Part shown: positions 23,702 to 30,754 of the stretch, piece after piece | Position numbering within the stretch: position 1 is the first letter of the stretch | How the letters are laid out: each line of letters opens with the position of its first letter | From: Candidatus Zhuqueibacterota bacterium | GTDB taxonomy: Bacteria; Zhuqueibacterota; Zhuqueibacteria; Residuimicrobiales; Oceaniaggregativiventaceae | DNA length: 38,250 nt | Reading direction: 5' to 3' | Assembly (NCBI GenBank): GCA_014728115.1 | Contig: WJME01000086.1 | Location: 1 to 38,250 of the forward strand | Notes under the pieces: generated by a model | The model's input: only the letters and a program-made list of their open reading frames with translations | What the model was told of the DNA's origin: nothing | Database searches by the model: none | Translations under genes and position numbers: made by a program

Positions 23702-25263
23702 TTTTTCTCCAATGTCGCTATGGGTAATATCATTTCTTCCAAAGAGATGCCGCCATGTTGAAAACTGTCTGCGTAATAATTCAGATAATAGTGATAATTG
23801 GTCGGATAGACAAAGTAATAGTCTTCCTTGGCGATCAAATAATTGGTATTGACCCCTCTTGCCGGCAGTCTCAGGGTTTGCGGATCCTTGACGATCATGG
23901 CGTTTTTGGCGTTGGCTTTGATATTGCGGCCGTATTTGTAACGCAAACTCGTGGAGGTTTCACGGTCACCGATCACCTTTGCACCCCGCAGCCCACGAAT
24001 GCTTCCATGATCTGACGTGATCACGATGCGGAAATTTTTATGTTGAATCTCTCGCAAGGCCTGAAAAAAAGGTGAATGTTCAAACCATGATCGGGTTATG
24101 GAACGAAAAGCGCTCTCGTTGGGAATCATTTCCTTGATGACCTCGACTGAGCTGCGGGTATGAGCGAGGATATCGACGAAATTGATGACGATCGCGGATA
24201 CAGGAATATCCACAAATTCGTAAAGTTTGCGCGAAACACTCTTGGCTTCCTGAATGTCGAGCACTTTGGCATACTTTAGGGAGGATTTGAAATTCGGCAT
24301 CAACCGTGCCATCTGTTCTTCCAATAGCTGATGTTCATAGCGATTTCGACTGACATCATCCGCTTCTCCGCCCTCGCTCCAAAGGTCAGGATGTAAACGT
24401 TCGATATCCCCTGGAAAGAGTCCGGCAAATATCGCATTGCGTGAATAAGGGGTTGCTGTGGGCAGAATCGAATAGTAATAATCCCTTTTGACCTTGAAAA
24501 ATTCTCTCAATAACGATTCGACTGTCATCCATTGATCCAGCCGGAGGTTGTCCAGAATGACCAAAAGCGTATTTGCTCCTTGCTCCACATGCGGAAGTAC
24601 ATAGTCTTTGACGATATCGACTGACAGCGGAGGCCGGTCTTCAGCGCCATGGATCCAGTCGAGGTAAGAGCGTTCAATATAGCGGCCAAATTCGACATTG
24701 CAGTCTCGTTTCTGGTCGTATAACGTCTGTTTGAGGCCCAGGTCAGGATGCGCATCCAGTTCAACATCCCATTCGGAGAGTTTCAGGTGGATATCTATCC
24801 AATCCTTCCAGTGCATGGGCCTCATCATGCGATTCACGATTTGGTTAAATTCGTTCGTATAATCTTTCGAGATGCTTTGACCTGTAATTTTTCGGCCTTC
24901 GATGATTTTTTTACAAACCAAAAGGATTTGACTCGGATTGACAGGCTTTGTTAAATAGTCATCGATCTTGCTGCCAATGGCTTGTTCCATCAACATCTCT
25001 TCTTCGCTCTTGGTAATCATGATCACCGGCAAAGAGGGATTCATGGTTTTCATCTCTTCCAATGCCGTGAGCCCGTCCATACCGCTCATCATCTCATCTA
25101 AAAGCACCAAATCAAACGGGGTTTCTTTGATCAAATCCAGTGCATCCTCAGCATTGGTCACCGGTGTCACTTTATAGCCGCGGTCGGTCAGAAAGATGAT
25201 GTGCGGCTTGAGCATTTCGATCTCGTCATCAACCCAAAGAATATGTCCTTTTTCGCCAGCCAA
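23698..25263 (-). CDS. porX: PorX-type response regulator with PglZ/alkaline-phosphatase-fold effector
   Basis: Protein of 521 aa starting at TTG with AAGGAGG four bases upstream. The receiver domain (1-120) has the acidic pair D12/D13, phospho-acceptor D56 ('LVLLDEMM') and K106 ('TKP'). A helical linker precedes a C-terminal alkaline-phosphatase-superfamily PglZ domain with 'LVILDNLRLDQW' (D238, D243), the nucleophile context 'PTATPYSRNAIFAGLFPGD' (T271) and 'ITSDHGS'. This is the architecture of PorX, the T9SS regulator of Porphyromonas, reported to hydrolyse oligonucleotides and interact with the secretion machinery. It heads the long minus-strand operon. Partner kinase PorY is not in the window. 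A generic REC-PglZ regulator is the alternative, but the T9SS cargos in the window favour PorX. Confidence 0.9.
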   Translation of the reverse strand: MAGEKGHILWVDDEIEMLKPHIIFLTDRGYKVTPVTNAEDALDLIKETPFDLVLLDEMMSGMDGLTALEEMKTMNPSLPVIMITKSEEEMLMEQAIGSKIDDYLTKPVNPSQILLVCKKIIEGRKITGQSISKDYTNEFNQIVNRMMRPMHWKDWIDIHLKLSEWDVELDAHPDLGLKQTLYDQKRDCNVEFGRYIERSYLDWIHGAEDRPPLSVDIVKDYVLPHVEQGANTLLVILDNLRLDQWMTVESLLREFFKVKRDYYYSILPTATPYSRNAIFAGLFPGDIERLHPDLWSEGGEADDVSRNRYEHQLLEEQMARLMPNFKSSLKYAKVLDIQEAKSVSRKLYEFVDIPVSAIVINFVDILAHTRSSVEVIKEMIPNESAFRSITRSWFEHSPFFQALREIQHKNFRIVITSDHGSIRGLRGAKVIGDRETSTSLRYKYGRNIKANAKNAMIVKDPQTLRLPARGVNTNYLIAKEDYYFVYPTNYHYYLNYYADSFQHGGISLEEMILPIATLEKK

Positions 25264-25365
25264 TAGTCCTCCTTAAAGTAAATTCAAAAGTAACGATTTT
25301 TTCAAATCCAGTCAATCTATTTATCAGGATATGAAACTTGTTGGCAAAAATGTGTGTTATATTTC

Positions 25366-25394
25366 TTGCGATTTATAAAAAAAAGTGATATAGT
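25366..25394 (+). promoter_or_regulatory. Candidate sigma-70 promoter of the topoisomerase IB gene
   Basis: TTGCGA (25366-25371), 17-bp spacer, TATAGT (25389-25394). The predicted transcription start falls near 25401, inside the 18-bp palindrome, leaving a leader of about 85 nt. Confidence 0.5.
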
Positions 25395-25416
25395 AATATC
25401 TTGACAAATTTGTCAA
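25387..25416 (-). promoter_or_regulatory. Candidate sigma-70 promoter of the porX operon
   Basis: On the minus strand, a perfect TTGACA (25416-25411), 18-bp spacer and TATATC (25392-25387). It overlaps the plus-strand promoter of the topoisomerase gene face to face. Confidence 0.45.
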
Positions 25417-25417
25417 G
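25400..25417. promoter_or_regulatory. 18-bp perfect palindrome, probable operator
   Basis: CTTGACAAATTTGTCAAG is its own reverse complement. It covers the minus-strand -35 box and the plus-strand transcription start, so a dimeric regulator bound here could control both divergent genes. Confidence 0.5.
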
Positions 25418-25487
25418 AGGGGATATCCACTGCCTTTTCAGGATGTCATAAATAGTGAACATTTAATTTAGGTACAGGAAGCGGAAA

Positions 25488-27251
25488 TTGGAGACAAATC
25501 TAACACAACTGATTCATAATGGAATCGTCATTCCAGAAAAACCTGCTTATCAAAAGCTGAACATAAAAATAAAAGGTCAAACCCATATATTAACACCCAA
25601 GCAGGAAGAGATGGCACTGGCATGGTGCAAAAAGATCGGTACACCCTATGTCGAAGATTCGGTGTTTATTCGTAACTTTTTAGCTGATTTTTGTAAAGAG
25701 CTCGGACTCGGTTCGCCTCTGAAACTCGACGAGATCGATTTTTGCAATGTTTTGCGCGTCGTGGAAGAGGAGCGGGAATGGAAAGCCAATCTTACCAAGG
25801 AAGAGAGAAAAGCCCTTGCTGCCGAGCGCAAGGCGAAACGAGAAGAGTTGAAAGAAAAATATGGATATGCCATTGCCAATGGAGAGCAGATCGAGCTGGC
25901 GAACTATATGACTGAACCCAGTGGCATTTTTATGGGCAGAGGCAAACACCCTTTGCGAGGGCGCTGGAAACAAGGCGCTGAACAGCGGGATGTGACACTG
26001 AATCTGAGTCCCGATGCGCCGCCCGTGCCGGGAGACTGGGCTGAAATTGTGTGGCAGCCCGATTCCATGTGGGTGGCCCGATGGGAAGATGCACTGACCA
26101 ATAAACTGAAATATATCTGGCTGCACGATACCGCCCCGATCAAACAGGCCCGGGAAGCTCAGAAATTCGATAAAGCCATCGAACTGAATGGCATTCTCTC
26201 GCAAGTGCGCAAAGGGATTCAAGAGAGTCTCGCAGATTCGCATGCCCGCCGGCGTAAGGTGGCTACAGCTTGCTATCTCATCGATGCCCTGTGTTTGCGT
26301 GTCGGGGATGAAAAAGATCCCGAAGAAGCCGATACAGTGGGCGCCACCACCCTTCGTCCGGAACATATAAAGTTTCATGACAATGGCGTGACCGAATTCC
26401 GGTTCCTCGGAAAAGATTCTGTGCTCTGGCACAAAAAGATTGAAATGCCTGACACGGTGATCGAGAACCTCAAAGAACTGGCCGAAAATGCCCGGCCTGC
26501 AGGCAATGGCCGCAAAACCGCTGCCGGTAACAAACCCCAACTGTTTCCAGATATCACCAGCCGAAATGTGAATGCCTATCTTACCGGCATTATGCCCGGA
26601 CTCACAGCCAAAGTCTTTCGTACCCATCACGCGACCAATGCCGTCAAAGAGAGTCTCGATAAATCAAAGGTGAAAAAGAAAGATCCTGAATATAAAAAAT
26701 GGGCGGCCGCAGTACGCGCCAATATGGAAGCTGCGATCCTGTGTAATCATACCAAACAGGCTCCCAAAAACTGGGCCCAGAGGAAAAAACGCTATCGCGA
26801 ACGCGAACAACGCGCTGCAGAACGGATCAAAAAAATTCAACAACAAACCAAAGAATTCAAGGAAAAATTAAAAGATCTGCGGGCAGAATCGCGTGAAAAA
26901 ATCGCCGCTGCCAAGAATCAGGAGCAAAAATCCAAAGCCAGAGAACGATACAAAAAGCGTATCACCAAAATGAATGAACGCATCGAAAAAAATAAAGTGC
27001 GGCTGGAAAAAGCACAACACGCTCTGGGTAAAATCCAGGTTCAAAGAGCCCTCGCCATGGAAAATCGTTCATGGAATTTGGGAACCAGTCAAAAATCGTA
27101 TATCGATCCGCGAGTCTATTATCAATGGGGAAAAAAGATCGATTACGATGTGCTGGAAAAATACTATTCTGCAACCTTGCGCCGTAAATTCATGTGGGTC
27201 AAAACACAGGACCCTGAAACCCAACAAGAGATTAAAAAAAACCAGGACTAG
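25488..27251 (+). CDS. Eukaryote-type DNA topoisomerase IB (large form)
   Basis: Protein of 587 aa, start TTG at 25488 after AGGAAGCGG. It relaxes supercoils through a 3'-phosphotyrosyl intermediate. Unlike the ~340-aa poxvirus-like enzymes usual in bacteria, it follows the nuclear TOP1 plan. An N-terminal DNA-binding core runs from about 35 to 215 ('IFMGRGKHPLRGRW', compare human 'LFRGRGNHPKMG'). The catalytic core follows at about 215-425, a long charged coiled-coil linker at about 425-515, and a C-terminal active-site domain after that. All five catalytic residues are in place: R271 ('LCLRVGDEK'), K309 ('FLGKDSV'), R378 ('KVFRTHHA'), H421 ('CNHTK') and Y538 ('LGTSQKSYIDPR'). It is monocistronic, divergent from porX, with a palindrome at its promoter. 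Related large enzymes are known from Thaumarchaeota; transfer or ancient shared origin cannot be decided from sequence alone. Confidence 0.95.
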   Translation: METNLTQLIHNGIVIPEKPAYQKLNIKIKGQTHILTPKQEEMALAWCKKIGTPYVEDSVFIRNFLADFCKELGLGSPLKLDEIDFCNVLRVVEEEREWKANLTKEERKALAAERKAKREELKEKYGYAIANGEQIELANYMTEPSGIFMGRGKHPLRGRWKQGAEQRDVTLNLSPDAPPVPGDWAEIVWQPDSMWVARWEDALTNKLKYIWLHDTAPIKQAREAQKFDKAIELNGILSQVRKGIQESLADSHARRRKVATACYLIDALCLRVGDEKDPEEADTVGATTLRPEHIKFHDNGVTEFRFLGKDSVLWHKKIEMPDTVIENLKELAENARPAGNGRKTAAGNKPQLFPDITSRNVNAYLTGIMPGLTAKVFRTHHATNAVKESLDKSKVKKKDPEYKKWAAAVRANMEAAILCNHTKQAPKNWAQRKKRYREREQRAAERIKKIQQQTKEFKEKLKDLRAESREKIAAAKNQEQKSKARERYKKRITKMNERIEKNKVRLEKAQHALGKIQVQRALAMENRSWNLGTSQKSYIDPRVYYQWGKKIDYDVLEKYYSATLRRKFMWVKTQDPETQQEIKKNQD

Positions 27252-27320
27252 GCCCCTGATCACACCTTTTTCTCTTTTTGTTTAGTTATTCTACAAAAAT
27301 TCTCCCCTCACACTCTCTTG

Positions 27321-27362
27321 CTGTTGAAATTATTTACAAATAATTGTAAATAATTTCAACAG
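27321..27362. repeat. 42-bp palindrome with 19-bp arms
   Basis: CTGTTGAAATTATTTACAA (27321-27339) and its exact reverse complement (27344-27362) flank ATAA. AT-rich, without a following T-run. It may be a structured 3' end of the topoisomerase mRNA, or a protein-binding site about 175 bp upstream of the sigma-54 promoter, which is typical enhancer distance. Confidence 0.6.
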
Positions 27363-27536
27363 ACTTAAATGCATTTATTACAATAGTTTGTGTTCTCACG
27401 ATGTTATTAATGACTTTTATTGTTTAAATAATTTACAAAATGATAAATGTTTAAATATCTTTTGAGAATTCATTCACAGTTTGTAAGGCACTGATAAATA
27501 TGCATTAATATAGTGCGATTTTTGCCGGGTTCAAGT

Positions 27537-27553
27537 TTGGCATGTTATTTGTA
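27537..27553 (+). promoter_or_regulatory. Sigma-54-type (-24/-12) promoter
   Basis: TTGGCATGTTATTTGTA closely matches the TTGGCAC-N5-TTGCA consensus, with GG (-24) and G (-12) exactly ten bases apart; the -12 reads GT rather than GC. It stands 66 bp before the first gene of an operon region that itself encodes an NtrC-family sigma-54 activator. Confidence 0.5.
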
Positions 27554-27618
27554 CTAGTAAAGGTGTTGAATTGCTGTAAACAACCCTAATACATATAACC
27601 AATCTTGTGAGGTTTGCA

Positions 27619-28284
27619 ATGACTGTTTTAATCTTGATCGCACTGGTAATCGTTGCTCTCTTGGTGGACTATGCTGTTCAGGTTCGGCAAGCAAAAAAGG
27701 CAAAAGCCCTGGCCCCCCAGTTTCAGGGATGGGGAGAGGGCGACGTCTTTTTACCCGATGGCGTTTTGGCTGCTCCGGGACATTTGTTCAGTCTTTTGAA
27801 TAAAGATGGCTCTTTTCGTATGGGACTCGATCGTTTCCTGACGCATACCATCGGCAAAGTCGATGCCATTGAATTGCCCCAAAAAGGAAAACAGGTGCAA
27901 AAAGGCGATACACTACTGACGGTAAAGCAGGGTGAACGCACGATCTCTATTCCTTCGCCCTTTCACGGAACGATTGAGGAAATCAATCAGATGGTCTCTG
28001 AACTCCCCGCTCTTTTGCGCGAAGAACCTGAAAAGTCATGGGCCGTGGCTGTAAAGCCCAATGATGTCAAGTCCAGCATGAATCTGATGCGCGTCGGTAA
28101 AGAGGCTAAAGAATGGCTGATGAATGAAATGAACCGTTTGCGCGAATTCTTGTCGGCCCAAACAGCAGAACCTGCCTATGCCACATTGCAGGATGGCGGT
28201 GTCCCTGCCGAAGGGGTTCTGCAACAGATGGATGTCGATTCCTGGTCCAAGTTCGAACAAGAATTCATTCGCACAAACTCTTGA
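27619..28284 (+). CDS. Membrane-anchored GcvH-like (lipoyl-domain fold) protein
   Basis: Protein of 221 aa. The ATG at 27619 has GAGG six bases upstream. An N-terminal membrane helix (MTVLILIALVIVALLVDYAV) anchors it. The core, about residues 45-140, resembles glycine-cleavage H protein and biotinyl/lipoyl hammerhead folds ('KVDAIELPQKGKQVQKGDTLLTVKQGERTISIPSPFHGTIEEINQ', key residues in the KGD turn and the SPFHG turn). Anchored on the SPFHG turn, the position of the lipoyl lysine is Glu, though a Lys lies three residues earlier. The C-terminal part includes 'ATLQDGGVPAEG', a motif shared with the second GcvH-like protein at 30755. No glycine-cleavage genes are nearby. First gene of the electron-transfer operon; likely a structural or carrier-like subunit (inference). 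Confidence 0.75.
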   Translation: MTVLILIALVIVALLVDYAVQVRQAKKAKALAPQFQGWGEGDVFLPDGVLAAPGHLFSLLNKDGSFRMGLDRFLTHTIGKVDAIELPQKGKQVQKGDTLLTVKQGERTISIPSPFHGTIEEINQMVSELPALLREEPEKSWAVAVKPNDVKSSMNLMRVGKEAKEWLMNEMNRLREFLSAQTAEPAYATLQDGGVPAEGVLQQMDVDSWSKFEQEFIRTNS

Positions 28285-28302
28285 ATTATTTTGGATTGAA
28301 TT

Positions 28303-29046
28303 ATGAAAGCTGCTATTCTGAATGACTCTACCCGCTGCGTCGGGTGTACGGCTTGTGCGCTGGCCTGCAAAGAGATCAATAATCTGCCGAAACAGTCCGG
28401 TGTGGAAAAATTATCCGCAACGACCTGGACCACGGTCCAGTCTGCAAACGGCATAAACTTTCGCCGGCACTGTATGCACTGCAAAGAACCTGCATGCGTA
28501 TCCGCCTGTCCGGTCGTTGCATTGGAAAAAACAGAACAAGGCGCGGTCATCTATGATGCCGACAAATGTATGGGGTGTCGCTATTGTATGATCGCATGCC
28601 CGTTTGATATCCCCAGCTATGAATGGTCAAAGGCCATCCCTGCAGTGCAAAAATGCATTTTTTGTTATGAAAAGGCTCTGTCCAAAGGCGAGTCTCCGGC
28701 ATGTACTGCTGCTTGTCCGGCAGGTGCCTCGGTTTTCGGAGATCATGAAAAACTCTTGCAAGAAGCCAAAAAAAGGATCCGGGAGAACCCGGATCGCTAT
28801 GTGGATCATATTTACGGTGAACAGGAAGCAGGAGGAACGTCTGTATTGTATCTCTCGTCTGTTCCGTTTGCCGATTTGGGCTTTGCTTCAGATCTTCGCA
28901 AGGATCCGTATCCTGAATTGACCTGGAAGGTGTTGTCGCAATTGCCCAAAGTCGTCTCTTTTTCGGGAATCGCCCTCATCGGCACCTGGTGGATTATCAA
29001 TCGTCGCATGAAACTGGAAGAAAACAACAGGAATGAAAAAGAGTGA
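28303..29046 (+). CDS. Four-cluster ferredoxin subunit with C-terminal membrane helix (HybA/NrfC/DsrO-like)
   Basis: Protein of 247 aa. Sixteen cysteines arrange as four [4Fe-4S] sites: C12/C15/C18/C22, C57/C60/C65/C69, C89/C92/C95/C99 and C118/C121/C134/C138, the pattern of HybA, NrfC, PhsB and similar electron-transfer subunits. A single hydrophobic helix near residues 212-232 ('VVSFSGIALIGTWWII') resembles the C-terminal anchor of HybA. No Tat or Sec signal is visible at the N terminus, so the clusters probably face the cytoplasm, in contrast to HybA (inference). It lies 18 bp after the GcvH-like gene and 41 bp before the NrfD/HybB-type membrane subunit. Confidence 0.92.
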   Translation: MKAAILNDSTRCVGCTACALACKEINNLPKQSGVEKLSATTWTTVQSANGINFRRHCMHCKEPACVSACPVVALEKTEQGAVIYDADKCMGCRYCMIACPFDIPSYEWSKAIPAVQKCIFCYEKALSKGESPACTAACPAGASVFGDHEKLLQEAKKRIRENPDRYVDHIYGEQEAGGTSVLYLSSVPFADLGFASDLRKDPYPELTWKVLSQLPKVVSFSGIALIGTWWIINRRMKLEENNRNEKE

Positions 29047-29087
29047 TCAGAGAGAAAGCCTTTCTTTTTTAACAGATTGAGGAAATC

Positions 29088-30650
29088 ATGACTTTTCGTA
29101 TACCCAAGATTACATTCTGGAGAGTGGTACTGGCCGTTCTGTGGACCTTTGGTCTGGTCGCTGCGATTCAACGGTTCTATTTTGGACTCGGCACGGTCAC
29201 CAATCTGTCCGATGACTTTCCCTGGGGCATCTGGATTGGATTCGATATTCTGGTGGGCGTGGGCCTGGCCGCTGGGGGATTTGCGATCACGGCAACGGTA
29301 TATATATTTAATCTCAAGGATTTCAAACCCATCTCAAGACCAACGGTGTTGACCGCTTTTCTCGGTTACTTGCTCGTGATCGGTGCATTGATGTTCGACC
29401 TGGGGAAACCCTGGAATGTCTGGCATCCGATCATCATGTGGAATCCTCACTCTGTGATGTTTGAAGTGGGATGGTGTGTCATGCTTTACACCACGGTTCT
29501 TCTTTTGGAATTTTCGCCTTTGGTCTTTGAACGGTTGCGCATGCAAAAACCTTTGCGTATTATCCGTTCCATCACCGTACCGCTGGTGATCCTCGGTGTT
29601 TTGCTTTCCACCCTGCACCAGTCCTCGCTGGGCACGCTGTATGTCATTGTCCCGGACAAGCTGCATCCACTCTGGTATTCCGGATTTTTACCTGTTTTCT
29701 TTTTTGTCTCTGCCATTGCCGGCGGCCTTGCCATGGTGATATTTGAATCTTTTCTCAGCGCCCGAGCGTTCGGCAAAGAACTCGAATCTTCATTATTGGT
29801 GCGTCTGAGCCGCGCCATTGTGGTTATTCTCTTTCTGTGGCTAGCCATGCGTTTCTTTGATCTTTTGGCCCGTGATGCTCTTGCCTATATGTTCGAGGGC
29901 AGCATGGAAAGCGGATTCTTTCTCGGTGAAATCATTATCGGCGCCATCCTTCCCATGGCTCTCTTTTTGACACGACGTGTACGCGAAACAACAGGCGGTC
30001 TCTTTTTGGCCAGTGTACTGGTACTCTTTGGATTTATCGCCAACCGACTGAACGTGGCGGTCACGGGTATGGCCGGTTCTGCCGGTTATATTCCCTCCTG
30101 GCAGGAAATTGTCATCACGGCTTCAATCGTTGCCCTGGGATTGGTCATCTTTCGCATGGTCGCCAAGCACACACCCGTGTTCGAAACCCCGGTATCCGAA
30201 CCATCTGCCGCTAAATCTCCTTTGGTCGCCGCAGGCCGCTCCGGTAAACTCGCGATGGGGGTGCTGTTTGCATTGCTCATCTTTATCATGACCGGACTCG
30301 GATATACGCTGGCCAATAAACGGGTCGAAGATAAGCAAATTGTAGAATCGCCAAAGCTTATCCCTGCCGAGTCTGGACTCGAATTTCCCGAGCCCATTGT
30401 TTTTCAACCCTCTGAGGATAGTCCTGGCAAGGTGACCTTTAATCATGAAACCCATGTCGATCCTTATGAGCCCGGTTGCGGTAATTGCCATGCCGAACTG
30501 TTTGCGATCAGGCCCGAACAGGCCGGTGTTACGATAACCAAAGGGGAGGGCGAGATGATTTTGCATGAAAAATGTGGCTCCTGTCACGATGGAGAAAATG
30601 CGTTTAGCATTGATGACGGATGTGAATTCTGTCATCAATTGCCTGAATAA
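29088..30650 (+). CDS. NrfD/HybB-type membrane subunit fused to a triheme cytochrome c7 domain
   Basis: Protein of 520 aa, GAGG five bases before ATG. Residues 1-385 form about nine to ten membrane helices of the NrfD/PsrC/HybB family ('FPWGIWIGFDILVGVGLAAGG', 'LLSTLHQSSLGTLYVI'), which exchange electrons with (mena)quinone. A further helix near 390-410 leads to a C-terminal domain from about 440 with three CxxCH haem sites: C464-H468, C496-H500 and C512-H516, preceded by 'VTFNHETHV', a pattern typical of c7-type cytochromes. The unusual fusion would pass electrons between the quinone pool and periplasmic haems within one chain. With the ferredoxin subunit upstream it makes a HybA/HybB-like core, but no catalytic hydrogenase, molybdopterin or nitrite-reductase subunit is encoded here. 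Confidence 0.92.
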   Translation: MTFRIPKITFWRVVLAVLWTFGLVAAIQRFYFGLGTVTNLSDDFPWGIWIGFDILVGVGLAAGGFAITATVYIFNLKDFKPISRPTVLTAFLGYLLVIGALMFDLGKPWNVWHPIIMWNPHSVMFEVGWCVMLYTTVLLLEFSPLVFERLRMQKPLRIIRSITVPLVILGVLLSTLHQSSLGTLYVIVPDKLHPLWYSGFLPVFFFVSAIAGGLAMVIFESFLSARAFGKELESSLLVRLSRAIVVILFLWLAMRFFDLLARDALAYMFEGSMESGFFLGEIIIGAILPMALFLTRRVRETTGGLFLASVLVLFGFIANRLNVAVTGMAGSAGYIPSWQEIVITASIVALGLVIFRMVAKHTPVFETPVSEPSAAKSPLVAAGRSGKLAMGVLFALLIFIMTGLGYTLANKRVEDKQIVESPKLIPAESGLEFPEPIVFQPSEDSPGKVTFNHETHVDPYEPGCGNCHAELFAIRPEQAGVTITKGEGEMILHEKCGSCHDGENAFSIDDGCEFCHQLPE

Positions 30651-30660
30651 AGAGTGTGTC

Positions 30661-30694
30661 ATGATCCCTGGCTCTTGCCGGAGCCGGGGATCAT
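30661..30694 (+). repeat. Intra-operon stem-loop
   Basis: ATGATCCC-T-GGCTC and GAGCC-G-GGGATCAT pair over 14 positions (one T-G wobble) around TTGCCG, ten bases after the HybB-c7 stop. There is no T-run, so it more likely stabilises or sets the 3' end of the upstream message than terminates transcription. Confidence 0.55.
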
Positions 30695-30754
30695 GGATTC
30701 ATCATTTATGTGTCAATTATGTTAAACCCCTGTACCCAAATTTTTTGATGAATT

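Larger units (their letters stand above)
27252..27618. other. AT-rich regulatory intergenic region
   Basis: Non-coding space of 367 bp between the topoisomerase gene and the electron-transfer operon. It holds a 42-bp perfect palindrome at its left side, a short AAATGCATTT palindrome at about 27367, an otherwise AT-rich tract and a sigma-54-type promoter 66 bp before the next start codon. No RNA gene or coding sequence is apparent. Confidence 0.55.

Noticed and set aside
28303..30650. [NiFe]-hydrogenase operon
   Set aside because: HybA/HybB-like subunits are present but there are no large or small hydrogenase subunits or maturation genes in the window.
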